From the IMG/VR virus record IMGVR_UViG_3300027895_000005, positions 1 through 64,000 of that record: a stretch of 64,000 nt of DNA. One strand, written 5' to 3'. A program made the position numbers and the translations under genes. The stretch comes from a virus. Shown here piece by piece: positions 57,782 to 64,000 of the stretch. Numbering within the stretch: position 1 is the first letter of the stretch; each line of letters starts with the position of its first letter. The notes under the pieces were generated by a model. It made no database searches. It had not been told where the DNA came from and worked only from the letters and a program-made list of their open reading frames with translations.

Positions 57782-58504
57782 TCAATCGGTAAAGGCCAAG
57801 TCGGTCTCGATCTGGGGATGCTCCTTCGACCAGTACCAGGCGATGGCGTGAGTGAGGCACCAGAGATGTTCCGGTTCGCACATCAGACGCCCACGGGGAT
57901 CGTCGGCGAGCTGGGGAGCAGGCCGGCCGACGTGACACCGATAGGCGCTGTCCATACGCCGCACGATGTTCTTCAAGGTCTTGTCGGTGACGCCAGGCCA
58001 GCAACGGATGGTGTACTCGCGAGGGTCGATCAGTTCAATCGGCCGTTCGCGGATGACGGGTTGCGCGATCTGGGGCTGGTGGTAAATCCCCATCTGAGAG
58101 AGAACCTCCAAGACCAGTTCACGCATCGACTTCGCCGGGTCGGCCGGTGCCGGATAACAGCCGTGCTTCCGGATGCAGGGCAGAACGTCGTGGCAGATCC
58201 AGCGAGTGAAACCCTTCGCTGCCGGCTTATCGCTGCGGACGATGACCTTGTAGAGACCCGGTTCGGTCACGAAGGTGGCCTCCTGCTCTCGGCCAAGGGA
58301 ATCGATGACCTTACTTCGAGTAACCTCATCCGGATCGAGGCGATCAGCCACGCGACTGACCTGGTCGAGGGCAAGGACGCGGCAAGCGTCAAGGAGACAG
58401 AACAGGGGATCGGACAGCGTGCCGGCCATGCGGATGCTCAGGCCGTGGGGGTTCAGTTCAGCGGGAACGGCGAGGGACAGGGTCAGGTTCGTGTTGTCGG
58501 TCAT
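57782..58504 (-). CDS. Bro-N domain antirepressor-like protein
   Basis: A 240-residue protein. Residues about 15-110 follow the Bro-N plan: SIRMAGTLSDPLFCLLDACR, then VLALDQVSRVADRLDPDEV, FVTEPGLYKVIVRSDKPAAK and GFTRWICHDVLPCIRKHGCY. Bro-N proteins bind DNA or repressors and commonly control the lysis/lysogeny switch. The C-terminal half (MRELVLEVLSQMGIYHQPQI to KEHPQIETDLAFTD) is a separate helical domain, like the Rha/KilA-C-type ends. It stands next to the ribbon-helix-helix gene. Antirepressor action is inferred. Confidence 0.8.
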   Translation of the reverse strand: MTDNTNLTLSLAVPAELNPHGLSIRMAGTLSDPLFCLLDACRVLALDQVSRVADRLDPDEVTRSKVIDSLGREQEATFVTEPGLYKVIVRSDKPAAKGFTRWICHDVLPCIRKHGCYPAPADPAKSMRELVLEVLSQMGIYHQPQIAQPVIRERPIELIDPREYTIRCWPGVTDKTLKNIVRRMDSAYRCHVGRPAPQLADDPRGRLMCEPEHLWCLTHAIAWYWSKEHPQIETDLAFTD

Positions 58505-58600
58505 AAAGGAAGAGCCTCATGGTGAATGATCGGGGTAAGCAGACGAGCATCGACATGGGGTTTCTCCTCGCGAGCGAACAGTGAAGGGGCGAAGAAGCTG

Positions 58601-58846
58601 TCAGTCGTCAGCGCGGCGTTGCTTGTTGTGCTGACGTTTACCGATGACGTCCCGCGCCTCCTCCAGATAAGCGGGAGTCTTCTCAGTGAGAATCATCCGG
58701 ATCACGTTGGATAGGTCGAGACCCTTCGCCTCGCCTATCAGTTCTAGCTCCTCAAGGAGACCAGCGGGAATGCGGATGTTGACTTGCTTGCCGATGGCAG
58801 GACGGCCAGCGGAACGCGGTTCGGCGCCTGTTTTATGCTTCGCCAC
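58601..58846 (-). CDS. Ribbon-helix-helix (CopG/Arc-like) regulator
   Basis: An 81-residue protein. GTG 58846 (VAKHKTGAEPRSAGRPAI) follows AAGGGGC; a longer frame from ATG 58933 overlaps the promoter and is not preferred. GKQVNIRIPAGLLEELELIG (beta strand and first helix) and LDLSNVIRMILTEKTPAYLEEARD (second helix and tail) form the RHH fold. It is divergent from the early operon. The operator-like repeats at 58959-59035 lie just upstream, so it probably regulates both. Confidence 0.8.
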   Translation of the reverse strand: MAKHKTGAEPRSAGRPAIGKQVNIRIPAGLLEELELIGEAKGLDLSNVIRMILTEKTPAYLEEARDVIGKRQHNKQRRADD

Positions 58847-58931
58847 GGTTGCCCCTTGGGGTGCGGTGGGAATCAGCAATCCAGGCATAGGGTAGCACCG
58901 TGGGAAATGGGCCGAAAGATAGCGCCTTATC

Positions 58932-58958
58932 ATTATAGCGCAAATACTGGACCGTCAG
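58932..58958 (-). promoter_or_regulatory. Candidate minus-strand promoter for the RHH/antirepressor genes
   Basis: A perfect TATAAT at 58937-58932 reads leftwards. A -35 candidate CTGACG at 58958-58953 is 15 bases away, which is short. The box lies about 90 bases before the GTG start of the RHH gene. The -10 box is convincing and the -35 is weak. Confidence 0.45.
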
Positions 58959-59014
58959 CATAGCGAAAAGTACCTTTTTCAGGAATTCCTGAATTCTGTT
59001 CGGATTACGCTATG
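58959..59014. promoter_or_regulatory. Nested inverted repeats (operator candidates) between the divergent promoters
   Basis: CATAGCG (58959-58965) faces CGCTATG (59008-59014). Inside, CAGGAATTCCTG (58980-58991) is a perfect 12-base palindrome followed by GAATTC overlap. Spacing and symmetry suit binding by a dimeric or tetrameric RHH protein. The role is inferred. Confidence 0.5.
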
Positions 59015-59035
59015 TATCGCTTGACAACGCGATAC
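59014..59035. promoter_or_regulatory. Inverted repeat around the -35 box of the early promoter
   Basis: GTATCGC (59014-59020) and GCGATAC (59029-59035) flank TTGACA with an 8-base centre. A protein bound here would cover the -35 element directly, a classic repressor position. Confidence 0.55.
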
Positions 59036-59049
59036 GGAACCATTATACT
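59021..59049 (+). promoter_or_regulatory. Early operon promoter, TTGACA-17-TATACT
   Basis: TTGACA at 59021-59026 and TATACT at 59044-59049, with a 17-base spacer, is close to the sigma-70 consensus. It lies 44 bases before the first early gene (59093). It is the clearest promoter in the window. Confidence 0.8.
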
Positions 59050-59092
59050 CCTTACAGGTGAATGAAAGCAACCCTCCAACAGGAACCGACCG

Positions 59093-59263
59093 ATGAGCAC
59101 CCCCGAACACCATGCCGGCTTCGCCCGCGAAGCCAACCGCGATTGCGAACCGGCCGTCCCCACCTGCTACTTATGCGGCGAGGCATGCAGCGGCAACACG
59201 CTGGAGATGGTCTACCTCGACGATGTGGCCGTTGACGTCCCGGTGTGCGACCCGGACCGCTGA
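59093..59263 (+). CDS. Small Cys-rich protein, first early gene
   Basis: A 56-residue protein, MSTPEHHAGFAREANRDCEP. CYLCGEAC and VCDPDR near the end form a possible zinc site. It is the first gene after the strong promoter; the stop is followed by a 41-base gap to the SWIM gene. No family was recognised. Confidence 0.6.
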   Translation: MSTPEHHAGFAREANRDCEPAVPTCYLCGEACSGNTLEMVYLDDVAVDVPVCDPDR

Positions 59264-59304
59264 GACCCGCCCGGACCACCTTCACCCCCTGACGAGCCCG
59301 AACC

Positions 59305-59721
59305 ATGTGCCAGCAAACCACCGACCGCCCGACCGCCCCGAAGTCCGCACCGCCCGCCGGCAACACCTGCCGCTGGATCACGACCAACAGCGCCGCCCTC
59401 ATCCGCAGCGGACAGAGCGCCCGCCTGTCGATCACGGTGGACCGCAAGGTCAAGGGCGGCGGATATCGCCCCGAGACCGTGGAATACAGCGTCTGCTGGC
59501 TGGGCGCTGAACAGGCGTGGTTGTTGACGCACGACATCGAAGGCAGCGGTTCGGGCGAGTGCTTCGTCGATTACCGGGTGTCGTGGGACTACTTTTCCTG
59601 TGACTGCCCGGCCGCGAATTACAACCTCAAGGAGCCTTGCAAGCACGCCCGTGCCCTCTTCGCCGCCCTGCCGAAGATCGGCATTCAGATGGGCGAGCTG
59701 CGGACGAAAGGATGTGCATGA
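59305..59721 (+). CDS. SWIM zinc-finger protein
   Basis: A 138-residue protein. SWIM motif CxCx(n)CxH: C99-D-C101, then C112-K-H114, as FSCDCPAANYNLKEPCKHAR. A beta-rich front (CRWITTNSAALIRSG) and helices after the finger follow. SWIM proteins bind DNA or protein partners. It overlaps the next gene's start. Confidence 0.8.
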   Translation: MCQQTTDRPTAPKSAPPAGNTCRWITTNSAALIRSGQSARLSITVDRKVKGGGYRPETVEYSVCWLGAEQAWLLTHDIEGSGSGECFVDYRVSWDYFSCDCPAANYNLKEPCKHARALFAALPKIGIQMGELRTKGCA

Positions 59722-60008
59722 TGCCATCTCCCCACAAGGTCTATGCTCTGATGTACAACGGTTGCATCTACACGCTTCGTCCCACCGTGGGCGACCTGAA
59801 ACGCTCGTTCAAGTGGGTCGGCTTCCGCGACGGCGACCGTTGCGGCTTCTTCAAGACGAAGAAGGACTTTGAGGCATTCGTTGCCCGGGAACCGGCCCTG
59901 TCTCCCCTTGGCCCGCACGCGGAGGCATCGTTCCGAGCGGAGACCTGGAGCACGTTCGAGGGGTCGCGGATCCTCCAGCGGTTGGCTGAAGCAAAAGGAG
60001 ACGCATAA
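59718..60008 (+). CDS. Hypothetical protein
   Basis: A 96-residue protein starting MMPSPHKVYALMYNGCIYTL near ATG 59718, behind AAAGGA, with overlap of the SWIM stop. Beta-type front (KVYALMYNG) and a helix KTKKDFEAFVAREPALSPL follow. It reads like a small RNA- or DNA-binding adaptor, but no motif proves it. Its stop overlaps the sigma gene start (TAATG-like). Confidence 0.6.
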   Translation: MMPSPHKVYALMYNGCIYTLRPTVGDLKRSFKWVGFRDGDRCGFFKTKKDFEAFVAREPALSPLGPHAEASFRAETWSTFEGSRILQRLAEAKGDA

Positions 60009-60574
60009 TGGACGAATCCCTGATTCTCCCTCGCATGGCCATCTGCGAGACGCTTCGCCAGTGGCTGGTGGCCAAGACCGCCAAGCGGTTCCCCTGGCTG
60101 CGTGACGAGTTGGAGTCGCACACCTTGGAGGCCCTCTGGCGGGCTGCCTGTCGCTGCAAGAACGACGCGAAATGGGAGAGTTTCGCCAGTACATGGATGC
60201 GCGGGGCCGTCAAGCAGGTACTCAAGCTCGATTTGCCCAACGGTTGGCGATGCCGGGTTCGCTGCGCCCAGAACCAGTTGCCGCGCACCGACAGCATTTG
60301 CGAGTACGCCGAATTTCTCGCCCGCCCGGGACGCACGCCCGCTTGCCTGGACGACGCGACCGACCGCTGGGACGAATGCCTAGCCCTCCTCAACGCCAGA
60401 CAGCAAGATGTCCTGACCCTCTACTTTGGCTACGACATGGGGACCACGGAGATTGGCGAACGTCTCGGGATTCACGAGCAGTCGGCCGCGAACACCCTCA
60501 AGCAGGCGATTGTGCGGCTTCGAAAAGTGATGTGGCAAGTTGCCGCCCAGCTGGCCGTGACGCACGGAACCTGA
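60008..60574 (+). CDS. Phage-encoded sigma-factor-like protein
   Basis: A 188-residue protein. The C-terminal region 4 pattern is clear: LNARQQDVLTLYFGYDMGTT, then EIGERLGIHEQSAANTLKQA (recognition helix) and IVRLRKVMWQ. The N-terminal half (EALWRAACRCKNDAKWESFA, STWMRGAVKQVLKL) resembles region 2. Together the order fits a small ECF-type sigma factor. It lies in the middle of the early operon, so it may redirect host polymerase to late promoters. No late promoter consensus was derived here. Confidence 0.8.
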   Translation: MDESLILPRMAICETLRQWLVAKTAKRFPWLRDELESHTLEALWRAACRCKNDAKWESFASTWMRGAVKQVLKLDLPNGWRCRVRCAQNQLPRTDSICEYAEFLARPGRTPACLDDATDRWDECLALLNARQQDVLTLYFGYDMGTTEIGERLGIHEQSAANTLKQAIVRLRKVMWQVAAQLAVTHGT

Positions 60575-60605
60575 CCCACACCATCGCCCCCTGACGGAGA
60601 AACCC

Positions 60606-60935
60606 ATGACCGAGAAGATCGCTGCGGAAGCGCCCATCAAGAGGAGCCTCCGCGAAGCCGTCACAACTCTTCTGCTCGCCCATCCCGTTTACCGCGGTCT
60701 CCTCCCCGGCAACATCGCTCGCGCCGGACAGATCCAGGCCATCGAAGCCGAGGACGCCGTCCGGGAAGCTCTCGTCGAACCGGGAAGAGAACTCGACGAG
60801 TTGATGGACTCGCTCCGAATCGACGCCCACATCGCCCTTCGAGAGTTCTACCGGCAGTTCGGCGACGCTTGCCCGATCGCAACAAACGCCCTGGAGCGTA
60901 TCTGCAAGATGCTCGACAGCATCTGTGCGAAGTAA
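60606..60935 (+). CDS. Hypothetical helical protein
   Basis: A 109-residue protein, MTEKIAAEAPIKRSLREAVT. It is helical (SLREAVTTLLLAHPVYRGLL, QAIEAEDAVREALVEPGREL) with a Cys near the end. No known motif was recognised. It lies between the sigma gene and a Zn-finger gene. Confidence 0.6.
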   Translation: MTEKIAAEAPIKRSLREAVTTLLLAHPVYRGLLPGNIARAGQIQAIEAEDAVREALVEPGRELDELMDSLRIDAHIALREFYRQFGDACPIATNALERICKMLDSICAK

Positions 60936-60958
60936 CCACCTCTTGAAGGAGCACCCCA

Positions 60959-61456
60959 ATGTCCGAGACCACGACTGCCTCTCTCCTTTGCCCCCACTGC
61001 TACGGCACCGGCGACGAATATCCGAACAGCCCCAGAGGCAGCCTCTCCTGCCAACTCTGCGGCGGCAGCGGCGAGGCGAGCACCATCGACGAGCAGGCGA
61101 CGGCGGTCCTGACGCCCACAGACGCGGACTCCTGCCCCTGGTGTCGCGGGACCGGCTGCGATCAGGACGCCGACGGATTCAGCCTGGAATTGCCCTGCCG
61201 ACGTTGTGGGCGTGCATCGTGGGCAGAACTAGCCATCGAACTGGCCGACGGCGCTCCCCTGTCCATCCCCGTCCTCACCCCGATGGATGGCGTGCTTGCC
61301 GATCTGCAATACGCCATCGGCTTCGCGTTGACGGATGCCAAGTACGCGATGCAGCAACTCCGCCGCGACGACACCATCCGTGCGATGGACGCGGTGGAGC
61401 GGATCATCGCGGTGTTGGGCGCGTACTCCACGGAGACGAAAGGAAGGACATCGTGA
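60959..61456 (+). CDS. DnaJ-type zinc-finger protein with helical tail
   Basis: A 165-residue protein with four CxxC motifs, CPHCYGTG, CQLCGGSG, CPWCRGTG and CRRCGRAS, in the first 90 residues. This looks like the DnaJ central domain without the J domain. A helical tail (YAMQQLRRDDTIRAMDAVERI) follows. Its stop overlaps the next start (GTGA). A chaperone-like or DNA-contact role is possible, but no partner is visible. Confidence 0.75.
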   Translation: MSETTTASLLCPHCYGTGDEYPNSPRGSLSCQLCGGSGEASTIDEQATAVLTPTDADSCPWCRGTGCDQDADGFSLELPCRRCGRASWAELAIELADGAPLSIPVLTPMDGVLADLQYAIGFALTDAKYAMQQLRRDDTIRAMDAVERIIAVLGAYSTETKGRTS

Positions 61457-61764
61457 GCAAACCGACCCCGACGCCGTGGACGCTGTCCGAGAACGACCTT
61501 GGCGTCTTCGGCCCAGCGCCGGACGAGTGAGGCATCGCCTGTATCGTGCTCTACGACCGTAGCACGCTCGGCCAAGGGCAAGGCATCCCCGACGACGTGC
61601 AGCGGGCCAACGCCCGACTTATCGTGACGGCGGTCAACGCCCACGACGACCTGATGGCCGCGTGCGAGGCGATCATCGCCGGTTGGGGTCATCAGGATGG
61701 GGTGTCCAGGGCCGTCGCAATGGCCCGCGCCGCTCTGACGAAGGCGAAAGAGGGCGCGCCATGA
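61453..61764 (+). pseudogene. Early gene split by an in-frame TGA
   Basis: GTG 61453 opens MSKPTPTPWTLSENDLGVFG and ends at TGA 61528-61530. The same frame continues after it as GIACIVLYDRSTLGQGQGI, then VQRANARLIVTAVNAHDDL and MAACEAIIAGWG to a stop at 61764. The whole reads like one phage protein (ATPWxxxE...D..G..IA.v...N.ANArLIv.AVNaHDaLvaAleA). Either a nonsense mutation split the gene, or the TGA is read through. Sequencing error is the third option. Both neighbours overlap (GTGA and ATGA), as in an intact operon. Confidence 0.7.
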
Positions 61765-61973
61765 AACACACTGCCTACACCCTCGTCGCCGTCCACTGCC
61801 CCACGTGCGGCGCGGAAGCAAACATACCGGCCGCCGCCGCACCCTCGGCGTTCTGCCCGTGCTGTCTGCTGCGGGAGAGCAGGGTTGTCGTGATGACGTG
61901 CGTCCAGACCGATGAGCGAGCGGCCAAACGCGGCCGCAAGGTCGGCCACAACAGGAAAGAGAGGGCGGGATGA
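61761..61973 (+). CDS. Small Zn-ribbon protein
   Basis: A 70-residue protein, MKHTAYTLVAVHCPTCGAEA. CPTCGAE and CPCCLLRE form a zinc ribbon; the tail is basic (KRGRKVGHNRKERAG). Its start overlaps the previous stop (ATGA). No specific family was recognised. Confidence 0.65.
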   Translation: MKHTAYTLVAVHCPTCGAEANIPAAAAPSAFCPCCLLRESRVVVMTCVQTDERAAKRGRKVGHNRKERAG

Positions 61974-62290
61974 CTTGCCCATGCCGATTGACAACGCCGT
62001 GCCAGCCGAATTGCACCTGCGTCAAGCCGTACATGTCACATGGATGCCGCCGATGCTGCACCTATGGAAGCGTCGAGCAGCAACGGGCGGCAGCCGAGAG
62101 AATCGCCCGGGCCATCGACCTCGCCCCTGAATTGTTGGCGGCTCTGGAAAAACTGATTGCTGCCGCACCGGCCTATCGCGGCGTGCCGATGGGCGTCATC
62201 ACCAATCGGGCGCAAGCTCTTCTCGATGCCCACATTGCTGCCGAAGACGACGCTATTGCCGTCATCACAAAGGCGAAAGGCGGTGCGTGA
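61970..62290 (+). CDS. Small Cys-rich protein
   Basis: A 106-residue protein, MTCPCRLTTPCQPNCTCVKP, with about ten Cys in the first 32 residues (CxCx4-5PC, CxC, CRRCC). The remainder is a helical part (RAAAERIARAIDLAPELLAA) and a beta tail. The N-terminus resembles a metallothionein-like or zinc-cluster motif. Its start and stop overlap both neighbours. Confidence 0.65.
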   Translation: MTCPCRLTTPCQPNCTCVKPYMSHGCRRCCTYGSVEQQRAAAERIARAIDLAPELLAALEKLIAAAPAYRGVPMGVITNRAQALLDAHIAAEDDAIAVITKAKGGA

Positions 62291-62667
62291 TGGAGGACGT
62301 TCGCCGCCAGCGAGCAATCGCTCAACTTGATTGCGTGATCGACGTGTTCAGCGCCTGGTCCGGGCAATACGCCGACGACGACCAACACGCCGATATCGCC
62401 TGGATCATGGCGGTTGTTCCCGAGATGGAGAAAACCACAGAGTATCGCCGGGGCTGGCTCTGCGTCAGCGGTACGGCGAAGCAGGGAATCGGCTGGGAAC
62501 TTCACGCCGGCCAGTTTCGCGTCTGTTCGCTTTGCCGGTCCATCAAGGGGACGGTCTTCATCGAGTTGACGCGCAAGATGTTCCGCGAAGCGGCAAGAAA
62601 GAGTGGGGTGAGCCTGCCCTCCAAGCACGCCACCCTGTACCTCGACAGCACGAAAGGCGGCTCGTAA
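62287..62667 (+). CDS. Hypothetical protein
   Basis: A 126-residue protein from GTG 62287 (or ATG 62290), MMEDVRRQRAIAQLDCVIDV. It is alpha/beta (DVFSAWSGQYADDDQHADIA, FIELTRKMFREAARKSG). Start and stop overlap both neighbours. It contains one CxxC (VCSLCR). No family was recognised. Confidence 0.6.
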   Translation: MMEDVRRQRAIAQLDCVIDVFSAWSGQYADDDQHADIAWIMAVVPEMEKTTEYRRGWLCVSGTAKQGIGWELHAGQFRVCSLCRSIKGTVFIELTRKMFREAARKSGVSLPSKHATLYLDSTKGGS

Positions 62668-62993
62668 TGGACGATGACATGATCTGCCCCAGGTGCGGCG
62701 AAGAGTGCTGGCGCGACTCCGTTGACGTCGAGGTGGGCGTGATCCACGGCCCTTGCGGATGCCCCGAGTGTGGCTGGTCGAGCGATCCGCACTACGACCG
62801 CTCCGGTGGTCGCTCGCCCGCCTCCAAGGAGCAGCCTGGCTGGTACGTCGATCAGTGGGGGCGGGCGCAGCGGATCGAGGGGATCGTGGACCGCTGCGAG
62901 CGCTTCGGTCTCCCTCGCCACATCGTGGAGGATGCCTTCCGCGAAGACAACCCCGTTCAGCCGATTGACACCATCCTTGACCCAAGAGATTGA
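62667..62993 (+). CDS. Zn-ribbon protein
   Basis: A 108-residue protein, MDDDMICPRCGEECWRDSVD. CPRCGE and CPECGWSS form the zinc site; a Trp/Asp-rich middle (PGWYVDQWGRAQRIEG) and a helical end follow. It overlaps the previous gene (TAATG). No family was recognised. Confidence 0.65.
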   Translation: MDDDMICPRCGEECWRDSVDVEVGVIHGPCGCPECGWSSDPHYDRSGGRSPASKEQPGWYVDQWGRAQRIEGIVDRCERFGLPRHIVEDAFREDNPVQPIDTILDPRD

Positions 62994-62996
62994 CCG

Positions 62997-63251
62997 ATGA
63001 CCGACGCCGAATTAAACCGCCTCATGGGCCAGGTCGCCATGCAGATACGACGCGAGACCGTTGACTCGCTCCTGGCCGGCAACGACCTCTGCTGTTGCTC
63101 CACGCAGCAATACCTCGACAGGTATATCCGCGACCACGTCAAGAGTCGGATCACCATGATGGATCTGCCCCTCGCCCGGATGCACCTGATATCGCTCCGG
63201 ATGACCGAGGTGAAGCCGGATGTGTGGACCGAACCGAAACCAAAGGAGTAG
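62997..63251 (+). CDS. Hypothetical protein
   Basis: An 84-residue protein, MTDAELNRLMGQVAMQIRRE. It is helical with CCCSTQQYLDRYIRDHVKSR and an ending PDVWTEPKPKE. It has one CCC motif. It lies 3 bases after the previous stop. No family was recognised. Confidence 0.6.
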   Translation: MTDAELNRLMGQVAMQIRRETVDSLLAGNDLCCCSTQQYLDRYIRDHVKSRITMMDLPLARMHLISLRMTEVKPDVWTEPKPKE

Positions 63252-63254
63252 CCA

Positions 63255-63491
63255 GTGAAAATCCGCATCACGATGAAGGATCCTGATTGCGAGTACGGCC
63301 CGGTTGAGGACGCCGTCAAGGCGGAACTCGAATCGGTGCCAGGACTCTCCAAGGATGAGCGCGAAGCTCTCATGGAGACCCGTTGCGAGTCGGCCCGCGC
63401 CAAACTCGATAAGTGGATGAAGTACGGCGAATACCTGACGGTTGAATTCGACACCGAGGCAGGAACCGCAACCGTCATTCCAAAGGAGTAG
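63255..63491 (+). CDS. Small hypothetical protein
   Basis: A 78-residue protein from GTG 63255, MKIRITMKDPDCEYGPVEDA. Acidic helices (VKAELESVPGLSKDEREALM) are followed by a beta hairpin (YLTVEFDTEAGTATVIP). AAAGGAG precedes the start. No family was recognised. Confidence 0.65.
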   Translation: MKIRITMKDPDCEYGPVEDAVKAELESVPGLSKDEREALMETRCESARAKLDKWMKYGEYLTVEFDTEAGTATVIPKE

Positions 63492-63495
63492 ACCT

Positions 63496-63819
63496 GTGCG
63501 CAAACGCGACGAACTGAACGACCCAACTAGTTGCATGAACCGCGCCCGCGACACCGAATGGACCTTCGTTCTCCTTGGGCGGGACCGTGCCGCCCCCGCA
63601 GCCGTCCAAGCTTGGATTAACGCCCGAATCCTCCTGGGGAAGAATAAAGCCAGCGATCCGCAGATCGTCGAGGCGGAAAAGTGGATTGCCACGGTGCTGA
63701 ACGAGCAGGCTGCGGCATCGCTTCCTCGGTGCGGACGGTGCGCGATCAACCCCGTAACCGACCGCACCAACGAGTACTGCGCGTCCTGCTGGGAGCAGGT
63801 GACCAGGCAGGAGCAATGA
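63496..63819 (+). CDS. Early phage protein with C-terminal zinc ribbon
   Basis: A 107-residue protein. GTG 63496 (MRKRDELNDPTSCMNRARDT) is chosen because AAGGAG precedes it; the longer upstream frame overlaps the previous gene. The RDELxDPTSCxNRAxxxExxFVLxxxDRxAPxxVxxW pattern recurs in many phage genomes. CGRCAINP and CASCWEQV near the end form a zinc site. The function is unknown. It is the last gene visible in the early operon. Confidence 0.7.
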   Translation: MRKRDELNDPTSCMNRARDTEWTFVLLGRDRAAPAAVQAWINARILLGKNKASDPQIVEAEKWIATVLNEQAAASLPRCGRCAINPVTDRTNEYCASCWEQVTRQEQ

Positions 63820-64000
63820 GTCTACCCCGGCGGAGTGTGGCAGCGGTGCGACGGCCGCCGCCTGCCGCCGGGGGATAAATCTCTCTGCCATCGAATGGGC
63901 AGGAGTGTTGGGGGCTTGAAGCCGTAACGGGCGCGCGGAACTGCCTGTCCCCTCGATCGCCGTACAAGAAGCGGCGCGTTGTCACGAGTCAGGCTGCTCA
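63820..64000. other. Window end, no gene recognised
   Basis: About 180 bases after the 63819 stop contain no supported gene. A 20-codon frame from ATG 63817 ends at 63879 and is too short to call. No terminator with a T-run was seen. Confidence 0.4.

Noticed and set aside
1-64000. Prophage integrated in a host chromosome
   Set aside because: No host gene is seen on either side of the att core, and phage genes reach both ends of the window.

Overview
The window reads as one continuous stretch of a temperate tailed bacteriophage genome (head, neck, tail, packaging, integration and early genes). Its host is probably a planctomycete of the Gemmata type. The phage call rests on a large terminase (50199-51659), a Mu gp29-like portal (43800-46994), a protease/scaffold protein (31177-32628), a major capsid candidate (27885-29000), a DUF1320-like connector, a G/GT-style frameshifted tail chaperone pair (24519-23816), an integrase (54917-56101) and a Bro-N antirepressor. 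The host inference rests on high GC, a kelch protein with the planctomycete-type N-terminal LETLEDR motif, a DUF1580-like protein, and ADWLE-type modules like the TIGR02996 domain typical of Gemmata. No host chromosomal gene is recognisable. Phage genes lie on both sides of the tRNA-3'-end attachment site at 54753-54794, so this looks like attP in a free genome rather than a prophage edge.

Layout. From 52189 leftwards the late genes run on the minus strand. They are terminase small and large subunits, several small genes, portal fused to an acetyltransferase-like domain, a 1,189-residue protein with an ADP-ribosyltransferase domain, a 927-residue Zn-finger protein, protease/scaffold, decoration and capsid proteins, connector, tail proteins, the frameshifted chaperones, baseplate/fibre proteins and a glycosyltransferase. 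The left end (1-3403) carries small membrane and coiled-coil proteins next to an S53 sedolisin peptidase, a possible lysis or envelope-attack cassette built on a protease. Three plus-strand or mixed-strand insertions interrupt the late block: an endonuclease VII-like HNH gene (29726-30391), a five-gene plus-strand operon of unknown function (33502-36608), and a control/moron island with a LAGLIDADG endonuclease, HTH proteins and three DUF2158 genes (17014-20519).

Rightwards from 52330 the plus strand carries three DUF3102-like genes separated by strong intrinsic terminators, the att core, the integrase and a DUF1580-like gene. A minus-strand lysogeny/control group (57093-58846) ends in an antirepressor and a ribbon-helix-helix protein. 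From a near-consensus promoter at 59021-59049 a tightly overlapping early operon runs to 63819. It encodes a SWIM protein, a sigma-factor-like protein and many small Zn-ribbon proteins. The promoter is wrapped in nested inverted repeats that the adjacent ribbon-helix-helix protein could bind.

Many of the smallest genes are supported by stop/start overlaps (ATGA, GTGA, TAATG) and Shine-Dalgarno sequences. Functions beyond the named families are inference from position.
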